Notes under the pieces: model-generated
Told to the model about the DNA's origin: nothing
Databases searched by the model: none
The model's input: only the letters and a program-made list of their open reading frames with translations
Position numbers and translations under genes: made by a program
In this document: positions 43,233 through 50,771 of the stretch, in pieces
Layout of the letters: each line of letters starts with the position of its first letter
Numbering within the stretch: position 1 is the first letter of the stretch
Assembly: GCA_963745595.1 (NCBI GenBank)
Contig: CAVUYB010000005.1
Location: 248,001-312,000 of the forward strand
Origin: DASZUK01 sp963745595
GTDB lineage: Bacteria > Actinomycetota > Acidimicrobiia > Acidimicrobiales > RAAP-2
Direction: 5' to 3'
DNA: 64,000 nucleotides

Positions 43233-43884
43233 GATGTATCCCCCAACGCAAACTGGGCCTCGGCACAATTGAAAATATGTTATTGCTTGGGCTGTGTGCC
43301 TCGTTTTACCATGCCACCTCCTTGTAGCGTTGGGAGACCCCGGTGGGTTCGTCGTGTGGCTCGAATCCTGACCTTGACCGTGCCCCGACCGTCGGAGGTC
43401 AGCAAGATTCAAGATTGCTTTGGTCGACCCCGTGGTCTCATCGTGACACCGGCTCGGTTGAGTCCGTCAATTGGGTACCCAATGTTTTTCATTGTCGACC
43501 TCCCAAGTCGACCTCCCAATCATTACGAAGATGTCGAGACTGTTCGCGTCTACCGCTAACAAGGTAGAACGGCTATTGCATGGGCCTGGCCGGCGTGCGT
43601 CGTCGACGATAGCGAGGCCGGTGGCCCTGGGGATCCTCGGCTATCAAGGGGGATCGATCCCAGCTGCCGCCTACGGATGCCAAATCTGGTCCGGCGGTTT
43701 CATACCCGTCTTCTATCCTCGCGGGACCCGACCAGTCGTACGGCATCTCACGGAGGCGTCCATGAATGAGACGTGGGTGACGATCTTTGGAACGAATGCT
43801 TTGGAAGTAACGGCCGGTCAACTCGGCGTCAGAGTAGCGAATGAGGTCGGCAGGTAGTTCGCGGCGACACCGGAGCAGGCCCCA
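43233..43884. other. Intergenic region without supported genes
   Basis: About 650 bp of lower GC than the surroundings. Short frames exist on both strands (for example 43471-43857 plus), but none has a ribosome site or a recognisable domain. It holds the upstream region of the secreted protein gene and the 3' side of the HTH gene. Confidence 0.45.
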
Positions 43885-44328
43885 TCAGCGGAAGGGTCGT
43901 CCTCTCGGCCGGATCTCCACTCCGGCCTTGTTGAGAAGTCGTCGCACGGTCGTCGCCCCGATTCGCAACTCCAGGGCCACCGAGTCGAGTGAGGCACCTT
44001 CGCCATAGAGCTCCACCGCCTTGTCGATGTCGGCCTGCTGGAGACGTCGTGGGTGGCGTCGCTGGACACCCTGTCGCCGGAGGTGCTCCAGAACCGTGGT
44101 TCGGTCGATTCGATAGGTTCGGGCCAGTGCGTTGACCGTGGTACCCGCCTGGTAGCTGGCCACGAGTTCAGTCACCTGATCCGGGCCCAGTCGATGTTGG
44201 ATCTGGGGAAGACGGGTCGAAGGGGAAGCAGGCAGGGCTCCTGTCGGCCGGCTACCGGCCTGTTCTAGGTCGTTGACCAGGGACAACAGGGTTGACGAAG
44301 TACTGGAAAGATGCTCCAGTAGCGCCAC
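43885..44328 (-). CDS. Double helix-turn-helix protein, recombinase HTH-like (paralogue 1)
   Basis: A 147-residue protein. An N-terminal leucine-rich helix (LLEHLSSTSSTLLSLVNDLEQ) is followed by two Hin/resolvase-type HTH units: GPDQVTELVASYQAGTTVNALARTYRIDRTTVLEHLRRQGV and ADIDKAVELYGEGASLDSVALELRIGATTVRRLLNKAGV, with a basic RRHPRRL linker and RPRGRPF tail. There is no catalytic domain. Close relatives in this window are at 47671-48075 and 50194-50715. Its start abuts the right-hand direct repeat at 44330. A DNA-binding role for a mobile element is likely. Confidence 0.75.
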   Translation of the reverse strand: MALLEHLSSTSSTLLSLVNDLEQAGSRPTGALPASPSTRLPQIQHRLGPDQVTELVASYQAGTTVNALARTYRIDRTTVLEHLRRQGVQRRHPRRLQQADIDKAVELYGEGASLDSVALELRIGATTVRRLLNKAGVEIRPRGRPFR

Positions 44329-44329
44329 A

Positions 44330-44352
44330 GCGGAACAGATTACGAACCGCGG
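44330..44352. repeat. 23-bp direct repeat, right copy (candidate attachment site)
   Basis: Identical to 41253-41275, 3077 bp away. It is located 2 bp upstream of the double-HTH gene start. Confidence 0.7.
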
Positions 44353-44420
44353 TTACCAACATCGATACACGGAAGGTCGGCTGAATGGGCGTCGGGTCTT
44401 CTAAAGTTCCCCGGTCCCTC
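44330..44420 (-). pseudogene. Short recombinase-end remnant at the right repeat
   Basis: The minus strand reads PIQPTFRVSMLVTAVRNLFRCG, matching the same recombinase-like C-terminal pattern seen next to the tRNA. It covers only about 30 codons, so it is a fragment. Confidence 0.4.
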
Positions 44421-44827
44421 GGCGTGACTGTCGTGATCAACCGCTCTAGGCAGGTCGCCAAGCACTGATCAGTCCTGCCAGGTGACAATGTCAAGCACGG
44501 TTCCGACGCTGCGTCAGGGGACTGTGGTCCCTGCTTCGACGAGCGCTTGGCTGAACCACCCCACATTGGGCAGTCATAGTGCGGATCGACACACTGCCTG
44601 CGGGACGTCAGCCCGCGAATGCCGCCGCCCCCGTGTTTTCGACCGGCGTTACGTGCTCAGTATTAGACCGTCGTCGACACCAGGCCGTGCCTGACGACGA
44701 AGACCGGTCGGATCGTGCCGTCGCCGTGGTCACGTTCTCCTCCAATCACCCCGGACTTCGCCAGGTCTGACGAAGTCTCGGATCGGGGTGGCACGGGGTC
44801 CGTGACCCTCGGGGCGCGTCGAGACGA
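44421..44827. other. Intergenic region without supported genes
   Basis: About 400 bp with only short overlapping frames and no recognisable product or RNA. It separates the recombinase remnant from the PIN-like gene. Confidence 0.4.
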
Positions 44828-45256
44828 TCAGATGGCCGCCACGGTCAGGTCGAGGTGGAGCCGGACGCATGCGGCTCGAAGGTTCTCGGAGGCCACGGTG
44901 ACTCGGAGCCCAGCATGGAGCACGAGGGCCGTGGCGAGGGCCTCGGCTTGGAGCAGATTGAAACGTCCGATGCTGCTCAACGCAGCCATGACCGGGACCG
45001 TCGTCCTTGGCGACAGCACCCCGATCTCCGGCGGCAGCTGATGGAGCGACATCGTGACGGCATGTTGCCCCTCGGGGGAGAGCCCGCTCATCCGCCGCGA
45101 CAGGGCACCGGTGAACTCGCTGTCGCGAATGGCCCGGGCGAGCCGGTAGTACCAGCCGCCGGTGGTGTAGACGTCCTCACCTGCGACGGGCGTCAGCGCC
45201 TCGTTCGCTCGGCCGGCCAGGACGGCGAACAGGACGTGGTCGTCGACGACGATCAC
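44828..45256 (-). CDS. PIN-like putative toxin
   Basis: 142 residues beginning MIVVDDHVLFAVLAGRANEAL, the first acidic strand of PIN domains. The rest (YYRLARAIRDSEFTG, LLQAEALATALVLHAGLRVTVASENLRAACVRL) fits the C-terminal alpha/beta half of PIN folds, though the canonical final D-x-D/N residues are weak. It starts 16 bp after the stop of a small upstream gene, the usual antitoxin-toxin order. It probably acts as an RNase toxin; moderate confidence. Confidence 0.6.
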   Translation of the reverse strand: MIVVDDHVLFAVLAGRANEALTPVAGEDVYTTGGWYYRLARAIRDSEFTGALSRRMSGLSPEGQHAVTMSLHQLPPEIGVLSPRTTVPVMAALSSIGRFNLLQAEALATALVLHAGLRVTVASENLRAACVRLHLDLTVAAI

Positions 45257-45271
45257 CCGAGAAACAGCGAG

Positions 45272-45496
45272 CTACTCGTCGGCCAGTTCGGGTTCGTCGG
45301 CGACAACGCTGCGGACCGCCTCGTCGTACGTCCCATCACGCAGGAGTCCGAGAATGGCGTCGCTGGCCTCGGGGGGAAGAGGGGAGCGGTACGGCCCGAG
45401 TCGGGTCCGAAGTTCACCAGCCGCCACAGCTGCGCTGCGGGCGCGTGCCACAGCTTCCCCGAGCTCGGGACCGAGGTCAACGGGGTCGATTGCCAC
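45272..45496 (-). CDS. Small putative antitoxin
   Basis: A 74-residue acidic protein (AIDPVDLGPELGEAVARARSAAVAAGELRTRLG ... EASDAILGLLRDGTYDEAVRSVVADEPELADE) from GTG 45496. I see no clear DNA-binding motif. Its position just upstream of the PIN-like gene and its helical C-terminus suggest a VapB-like antitoxin. Confidence 0.55.
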   Translation of the reverse strand: MAIDPVDLGPELGEAVARARSAAVAAGELRTRLGPYRSPLPPEASDAILGLLRDGTYDEAVRSVVADEPELADE

Positions 45497-45639
45497 CTGC
45501 TCAGGTTATCCGAGGCTCCCAAGGGGGCAGGACGTCGTCGGCGTATCGGGCAGGGATGAGGGCGATTATTAGCCAGCGGCGGCGGCCGACCATCGAAGAC
45601 GGCTACGAGCCTGAGGCTGGGGTAGCAGTCCTGCGGCTC

Positions 45640-47109
45640 TCAGTCTTCTCCGAGCGCGATCTGGAGCAGCTCGCCTGGCGAGGAGAAGGCGATGAACTCT
45701 TCGAATTCGCCCAGTGGCCAGCTGTTGGCGTAGCGCGAGTTGTGTTTCGGAGTGAGGTAGCGGATCGCTGTGGCGGCTTCCAACCGTTCGATCAGGCTGT
45801 CGACGCCCACGTCAGCTCTGGTCGCTGGTGGCGAACCCCAGGCAAAAAAGGCGTCAAGCGTGGCGACGGCGGCCACTGCGGGCACGTCGATGAAGCTGTC
45901 GACGTCGATGGCGTCGAGGAAATAGGGACCGTGGACGATCTCGCCACCAGACCCCCTCCCGCCGAATCCACCGTAGAGGTAGGAATCGGCGAAGTAGGGG
46001 TGGTCGATCAGCGCGGCCAAGGCGTCAGGATGGGGCAGGTTCGCGTCGAAGGTGTAGCGACGCACGTCCACCCAGCGCCAACCCTGTCGTGGGAACGAGT
46101 AGTGGCTCTTGTCCTGGTACTGCACTGCCAGGTCGACGGTGCCGGCCCCGTCTCCCCTCAGCGGCACGGTGTTGAAGCCCATCGAGGGCAGCTTGCCGGA
46201 CCGCACCACCCAGGGTGACGGTACGTCATCGGAGAGCCCGTGGCGGTAGGTGTCGACGGCTATCTCGATGAAGGTGTCGACTTCCGGCGAGGTCGGTCGG
46301 TCGGCAATCAAGGCCAATCCGAGCCGGTAGGGCGCAGCGTCGTTAGCGACCCGCCAGGTGAGGTCCGGGCGTTGGAGGCTTGCCGCCATGGACTGTGGCA
46401 GCAGGAGCAATCCTTCGCCTGCGGCCACGGCGTCGAGCAGCGGGTCCATGTTCCAGGACCAGGTGTCCTTGTGCCACTGTGCCGGAGCATCCGGCACCCC
46501 GTCGTAGTCGAGGAGCCGCTCCTGGGTCAGGTCTGCTTGGGCGACCTGGTCGGCGGACGCGAGGCGGTGGGTCGTCGGGGCCATCACGACCTGGGGATCT
46601 TCGAGGAGTTCGACGATGCGTACGTCGGGCAGTTCAGTCGGGAGACGCACCAGCGCGAGATCGATACTTCCGGCGAGGAGGGAAGCAGTTTGCTCGCCGT
46701 CGTTGCTGCGGAGGTTGTAGATCGTGATATCGGGACGAGCCTGCCCGTATCGAGCGAGGGCCTCGTCGAGCAAGGCGTAGGGGCCGGACCCGATCCTGAG
46801 GGTGGTCGCATCCAGCGCCGTCCGCACGACGCGGCGTGCAGTGGCCGCCCGGTGCAGCACCACGTTGGCTTCGGGTACCAACGCTGCGCCGGCAATGGTC
46901 AGAGTGAACCCCGAATGGTGGCTCGTCAGCAGGAGGGTGCCGAGCCGCTCTTCCAAGGAGGCGATGGCGTGGCTGAGGGTCTCCTGGTCGGTCGCGACTG
47001 CGGCCGCGGCACGATCCAGGTCACGGTGGTCTACCGCGGCCAGGAAGTAGCGAACACTCCGTAGGTCCAGGTCGCCGTCAGGATCGAGGTACTCCTTGGC
47101 CTTCGGCAC
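45640..47109 (-). CDS. LysR-type regulator with an extra C-terminal domain
   Basis: GTG 47109 gives 489 residues. The LysR winged HTH is at residues 12-70 (LRSVRYFLAAVDHRDLDRAAAAVATDQETLSHAIASLEERLGTLLL). A LysR substrate-binding domain follows to about residue 300 (TLRIGSGPYALLDEALARY, SLLAGSIDLALVRLP). LysR proteins are normally about 300 residues; here some 185 more follow (QGWRWVDVRRYTFDANLPHPDALAALIDHPYFADSYLYGGFG ... SPGELLQIALGED). That segment is of unknown family and resembles a stand-alone globular protein. It may be a sensor domain or a fused effector. Confidence 0.78.
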   Translation of the reverse strand: MPKAKEYLDPDGDLDLRSVRYFLAAVDHRDLDRAAAAVATDQETLSHAIASLEERLGTLLLTSHHSGFTLTIAGAALVPEANVVLHRAATARRVVRTALDATTLRIGSGPYALLDEALARYGQARPDITIYNLRSNDGEQTASLLAGSIDLALVRLPTELPDVRIVELLEDPQVVMAPTTHRLASADQVAQADLTQERLLDYDGVPDAPAQWHKDTWSWNMDPLLDAVAAGEGLLLLPQSMAASLQRPDLTWRVANDAAPYRLGLALIADRPTSPEVDTFIEIAVDTYRHGLSDDVPSPWVVRSGKLPSMGFNTVPLRGDGAGTVDLAVQYQDKSHYSFPRQGWRWVDVRRYTFDANLPHPDALAALIDHPYFADSYLYGGFGGRGSGGEIVHGPYFLDAIDVDSFIDVPAVAAVATLDAFFAWGSPPATRADVGVDSLIERLEAATAIRYLTPKHNSRYANSWPLGEFEEFIAFSSPGELLQIALGED

Positions 47110-47150
47110 GCGCCCACGGTACCTGTCGACCCGCCTGTCATCCGATTCGG

Positions 47151-47522
47151 CTACCGCGGCCGCAGGTCGCCAATGCGAGCGATGATCCGACCGTTCGGGC
47201 ACTGCCAGACTGCCGTATTGGTCTGGTCAAGGACCGGGTCCAGCGGGTGGGACTTGTGGACAGGACAGTCCGGCCATCCACCCCAGATCGCCTCGTCGAG
47301 CCCATGTTCGCGAAGGTCTCCAGCCAACTCGGCGACGAACGCCTCCTCCTCCGAGGCGAAATGGTGTCCGAACCCACCCATGTCGACGCGGTCGAGGGAG
47401 TACTCGCACTCCCACCAACCGTCCTCTCCCGGAATCAGAAGAACGTCAAGCCTGCGGCCGACGGTGGCCAGCAGGTCGGCTGCGATCCTCATCCCCCGTC
47501 GGTTGATCTGGGGCTGCTCCAT
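47151..47522 (-). CDS. Small protein with paired Cys motifs, unknown function
   Basis: A 123-residue protein from ATG 47522. The N-terminal half is amphipathic (AADLLATVGRRLDVLLIPGEDGWWECEYSL). The C-terminus has WPDCPVHKSHPL and VWQCPNGRIIARIGDL, a C-P-x-H ... W-x-C-P pair that could bind zinc. Similar short proteins occur as orphans in actinobacteria. It lies upstream of the LysR gene on the same strand with a 41-bp gap. Confidence 0.6.
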   Translation of the reverse strand: MEQPQINRRGMRIAADLLATVGRRLDVLLIPGEDGWWECEYSLDRVDMGGFGHHFASEEEAFVAELAGDLREHGLDEAIWGGWPDCPVHKSHPLDPVLDQTNTAVWQCPNGRIIARIGDLRPR

Positions 47523-47670
47523 CCCACGATGGTGCCAGATACCAGATCGGCTGGACCCCGGACGGCGCCGCCACATGCCAACCGCAGCGACCTCGGGGCG
47601 ACAATCTCAGCCGACCTGCCGTTGGGCTGCCCTGACCGGCCCACACGTCAAGGCTGCCACCGTCGGCAGG

Positions 47671-48075
47671 TCAGCGTGACCGCTTCATTCGTCCCCGTGG
47701 CTGCATCTCGACGCCCGCCTTTCTCAGCGTTCGCCGTACAGTGGTCTGACCCGTGGCCAGCTTCTCGGCCACCGATCTTACGGACATTCTCTCGGCATAG
47801 AGCCGGACCGTCTCATTGACCTCGTCTGGTTGCAGCCTTCGGGGTTGTCGTCGGGGGACGCCTTGGCGTTCGAGGTGTCGCAGCACGGTGACGTGGTCAA
47901 GCCGATAGTGCTCGGCCAGCTGACCCATCGTGGCACCCGCCAGGTATGCGCCGCTCAGCTCGGCGACCTGGACTGGTTCGAGGCGATGCCCGACGGAGGG
48001 GGAAGGCTCGCCCAGGCTGACCACCGGGCCTGCCACGATCGGCCCGCGGTTCGTATTCTGTGAGGTCAAGACCAC
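47671..48075 (-). CDS. Double helix-turn-helix protein, recombinase HTH-like (paralogue 2)
   Basis: A relative of 43885-44328: RLEPVQVAELSGAYLAGATMGQLAEHYRLDHVTVLRHLERQGVPRRQPRRL followed by VNETVRLYAERMSVRSVAEKLATGQTTVRRTLRKAGV and a basic RGRMKRSR tail. I prefer GTG 48075, since an earlier start (48255) would overlap the PIN toxin gene by 90 bp. It is the most diverged of the three and has no catalytic domain. Confidence 0.72.
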   Translation of the reverse strand: MVLTSQNTNRGPIVAGPVVSLGEPSPSVGHRLEPVQVAELSGAYLAGATMGQLAEHYRLDHVTVLRHLERQGVPRRQPRRLQPDEVNETVRLYAERMSVRSVAEKLATGQTTVRRTLRKAGVEMQPRGRMKRSR

Positions 48076-48164
48076 TAAGCCGTCCAGATTGCGCACCGGG
48101 TCTTGCGGCTCACTCGTGAGTGGCTGGCTGCTTGGTCGATAGACGATCGGCGTCCTCCGGGGGA

Positions 48165-48542
48165 TCAGACGACTATGAGGCCGACCCTCGGATCGAGTAT
48201 CCGTAGATCGTCGGGGTCGGAAGTAACGACTGATTGCTGAGCCCGACGCGCGCAAATCACGACGTGAGCGTCGATGACGTCGGCGGTTGCACTCGCGGCC
48301 AGCAATCGCCCGACATTCGTAGCGTCTACACGGTCGAGCGGGACGACGTCAGTGGTCGGTTGCCGGATCAGCCGGGCGAGGCGGGCTTGTCGTTCCGGCT
48401 GTCGGATGGCCTGCCCGAGCGCGGTGGCGGGAATGGTGACGCGAGCACCGGTCTCCTGGGCCCGCGTCAGCAACACGAGCACGCGACGGTCGTTCCGGTC
48501 GAGGGCGATCAGACCTCCCGCGTCCAGCGTGACGCCGGCCAT
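48165..48542 (-). CDS. VapC-like PIN-domain toxin
   Basis: A 125-residue PIN protein: VTLDAGGLIALDRNDR (first Asp), IPATALGQAIRQPERQARL, ATADVIDAHVVICARRAQQSVVTSDPDDL (DAH and SDPDDL acidic clusters). ATG 48542 overlaps the antitoxin stop by 1 nt (TGATG). It is predicted to be an RNase cleaving tRNA or rRNA, held in check by the upstream RHH protein. Confidence 0.85.
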   Translation of the reverse strand: MAGVTLDAGGLIALDRNDRRVLVLLTRAQETGARVTIPATALGQAIRQPERQARLARLIRQPTTDVVPLDRVDATNVGRLLAASATADVIDAHVVICARRAQQSVVTSDPDDLRILDPRVGLIVV

Positions 48543-48799
48543 CAGGCCGCGGGACTGCGGCGTCGCTTGACGCCGAGCGTCTCGTCGGCCCAGCGACGCT
48601 CTTCGCTCGACAGCTCCCCGCCGGTCTCGTGCAGCGCGCTTGCAAGCATGGCACCCCAACCTGCGACGTCATCAAGGGCTACACCGACCGCGTGCTGTAC
48701 GAATCCTGACACGCTTGAGGTCGAGCCGGACTCGACCAGAGCACGGATGCGGTCCAGTTGGCCCTCGTCCAGAGTGACCGTGACTTTCCTAGTTGCCAT
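48542..48799 (-). CDS. Ribbon-helix-helix antitoxin (VapB-like)
   Basis: An 85-residue protein beginning ATRKVTVTLDEGQLDRIRALVESGSTSSVSGFVQHAVGVAL, a ribbon-helix-helix fold, then an acidic toxin-binding tail (ALHETGGELSSEERRWADETLG). ATG 48799 is preferred over 48811. It is paired with the PIN toxin through a 1-nt overlap and probably autoregulates the operon. Confidence 0.85.
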   Translation of the reverse strand: MATRKVTVTLDEGQLDRIRALVESGSTSSVSGFVQHAVGVALDDVAGWGAMLASALHETGGELSSEERRWADETLGVKRRRSPAA

Positions 48800-49043
48800 A
48801 CCAGATACCATACCACTCGCCGACTGATCAGAAAGTAGTCCGGCAAGCTCATCGGGCCCTCGATCTTAAAGATGAGGACAGCTATCGGTCAAGAGCGTTG
48901 CGGGCAGCGACCTGGCGCAAGCCAAGGGCGGAAAGAAGAAGTAGGCGGTACCCTCCATTCGTCGTGAACCTGCCGGGGGCCCTGAGGGTGGCTCGAAACC
49001 CTCGGCACACGGCGTCTTATGACCATCGGGAGCTGACAAAACC

Positions 49044-49859
49044 GTGACCTCCACGCACAAGGTCGACACCATCGACGAGAATGCTATCAACATCTATACG
49101 GATGGATCTTCGTACTCCACCCCCCGAATTGGCGGGATTGGGATCCGGTTTATAACTGTCGGATCTGACGGGTATGAGATTGTGGAAGAGGTTCAGCTGC
49201 CGGGATACAAGGGTGCCACGAACCAGCAGATGGAACTCAAGGCGTGCGTCGAGGCGCTGACACTCCTCAATCGAGGCCGGACCAACGTCGACGTGGATGC
49301 CTTTGGCAAAATCATTATCAAGACTGACTCGATGTACCTGGTAAACGGGTACCAATCAGCCCGTCACTACTGGGCCGCCAATAGGTGGATGACTAAAGAC
49401 GGCACGCCTGTCATCAGCGCAGATCTGTGGAAGATATTCCTAAGGCTTGCGGCGAACAGTGGGAAGCGTGTGGAGGTTCAGTGGGTAAAGGCACACAAGA
49501 AAAGTGTTCACAACAATGCAGCAGACAAGCTGGCCAAGAAGTCAGCGAAGGGGCCCCTAAACCCGCCCCTTAACGTCGTCAGTGTTCGACGAAAGCAAAC
49601 GAAAAAGTCAGTCGAACGTGGAAGCGTCCACATGAATGGCCAGCGGGTTACCCTCCGAATCATCTCCTGCGAGTATCTGAGAGTCCAAAGATGCTGGCGA
49701 TATAAATACGAGGTGATGTCAAAGGCAAGCTCATACTTTGGGAATGTCGACTGGATCTTTTCCGAAATATCGCTCCGGGATGGACATACCTACTATGTCA
49801 GGCTAAACGATGAGACGCCTAACCCTCGGATATTGAAGCTCTACCGCGAAGTGACCTGA
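49044..49859 (+). CDS. RNase H-fold protein with extra C-terminal domain
   Basis: A 271-residue protein. The N-terminal RNase HI domain keeps all acidic sites: IYTDGSS (D20), QQMELKACVEAL (Glu), IIKTDSMYLV (Asp) and HNNAADKLAK (His/Asp). From about residue 170 there is a linker (RKQTKKSVERGSVHMNGQ) and a C-terminal beta-rich domain (VTLRIISCEYLRV, YGNVDWIF-like SYFGNVDWIFSEI, HTYYVRLNDE) that I do not recognise. The DNA is less GC-rich than its neighbours, suggesting import. It could cleave RNA-DNA hybrids in mobile-element or phage settings. GTG 49044 has GGGAG 11 nt upstream. Confidence 0.8.
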   Translation: MTSTHKVDTIDENAINIYTDGSSYSTPRIGGIGIRFITVGSDGYEIVEEVQLPGYKGATNQQMELKACVEALTLLNRGRTNVDVDAFGKIIIKTDSMYLVNGYQSARHYWAANRWMTKDGTPVISADLWKIFLRLAANSGKRVEVQWVKAHKKSVHNNAADKLAKKSAKGPLNPPLNVVSVRRKQTKKSVERGSVHMNGQRVTLRIISCEYLRVQRCWRYKYEVMSKASSYFGNVDWIFSEISLRDGHTYYVRLNDETPNPRILKLYREVT

Positions 49860-49906
49860 CGATGGCCTCCCTCTAGACTTGCAGTCCCGATTTGTGAAGA
49901 TTCTGG

Positions 49907-50119
49907 TTACGAGGCCGGTTGACTCGTGTCCCAGGGCCACCCACTTTCGCTCGCCGCCCGAGAGTATGCCTCGCCGTAACTCTCACTTCGAGCGTCGCTC
50001 TGAACCAGCGTGTCGAGGGAAAGGTTATCCATGAACTCTCGTTCACTGATGCCGCTAGCAGCGGCTCTGATCGCAGCGTCGAGAAAATATTGCGCCAATG
50101 GGTCGAGCTGCTCGGACAT
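49907..50119 (-). CDS. Small acidic protein, unknown function
   Basis: A 70-residue protein (SEQLDPLAQYFLDAAIRAAASGIS ... GEAYSRAASESGWPW) whose ATG 50119 has a strong AGGAGGG 5-7 nt upstream, which supports real translation. It is helical and acidic with no recognised family. It lies downstream of the third double-HTH gene on the same strand and may be its partner or an antitoxin-like protein. Confidence 0.55.
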   Translation of the reverse strand: MSEQLDPLAQYFLDAAIRAAASGISEREFMDNLSLDTLVQSDARSESYGEAYSRAASESGWPWDTSQPAS

Positions 50120-50193
50120 GTTTCCCTCCTGGTTGGCGGTAACGATAGCTCGCTGGTGACATCGGTGAACCCCCCCGGAGGTGCCGCCACTTG

Positions 50194-50715
50194 TCAAACT
50201 GACTCCGAGTAATCCCTTGCAAGCTCTACCATGACCCGCTTGCTCGAACTGGGGATCAATCGACTGCCACGGCTGGGTCGTCCTCGGCGCCGCAGCTCCA
50301 CGCGAGCTTGCCTGAGGACTCGGCGCACAGTCGTCGGCCCAACCCGAAGCTCATAAGCCACTGAGTTGACTGATGCCCCAGAGGCGTAGAGCTTGACTGC
50401 CTTGTCGATGTCCACCTGCTGCAGCCGTCTTGGTCGCCGCCGTTGGATACCCTGACGTCTGAGGTGTTCCAGTAAGGTCGTCCGGTTGATCCCATAGGCT
50501 CGGGCCAGCTCGTTTACCGTAGTGCCAGCTTGATAGGCAAGGACGAGCTCAGCGACTTGCTCCGGACTCAGTCGATTTTGGACTTGGTGACGGAGCTCGC
50601 TTCTCTTACAATTGATCTCGGGAGAGCGTGCGGGCCAGTTATCCGCTTCTACCTCGTTGACCAGGGATAACAGGGTTGACGAATGACTGGAAAGGTGTTC
50701 CATTAAGGCCACCAC
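50194..50715 (-). CDS. Double helix-turn-helix protein, recombinase HTH-like (paralogue 3)
   Basis: 173 residues with the same plan as 43885-44328: N-terminal MEHLSSHSSTLLSLVNEVE, then SPEQVAELVLAYQAGTTVNELARAYGINRTTLLEHLRRQGI and VDIDKAVKLYASGASVNSVAYELRVGPTTVRRVLRQARV, plus a longer basic tail. The near-identity of the N-terminal leader and linkers to paralogue 1 implies recent spread. It is probably a DNA-binding protein of a mobile element. Confidence 0.75.
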   Translation of the reverse strand: MVALMEHLSSHSSTLLSLVNEVEADNWPARSPEINCKRSELRHQVQNRLSPEQVAELVLAYQAGTTVNELARAYGINRTTLLEHLRRQGIQRRRPRRLQQVDIDKAVKLYASGASVNSVAYELRVGPTTVRRVLRQARVELRRRGRPSRGSRLIPSSSKRVMVELARDYSESV

Positions 50716-50771
50716 GAGACCTTGACCCCGGGCGACGAGTCTGGCTCCTGACGATCAGAGGTCGGTGACGG

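Noticed and set aside
43471..43857. 128-codon plus-strand frame in the gap after the CAP-like gene
   Set aside because: Composition is unlike coding DNA here, there is no homology I recognise and no good start site.
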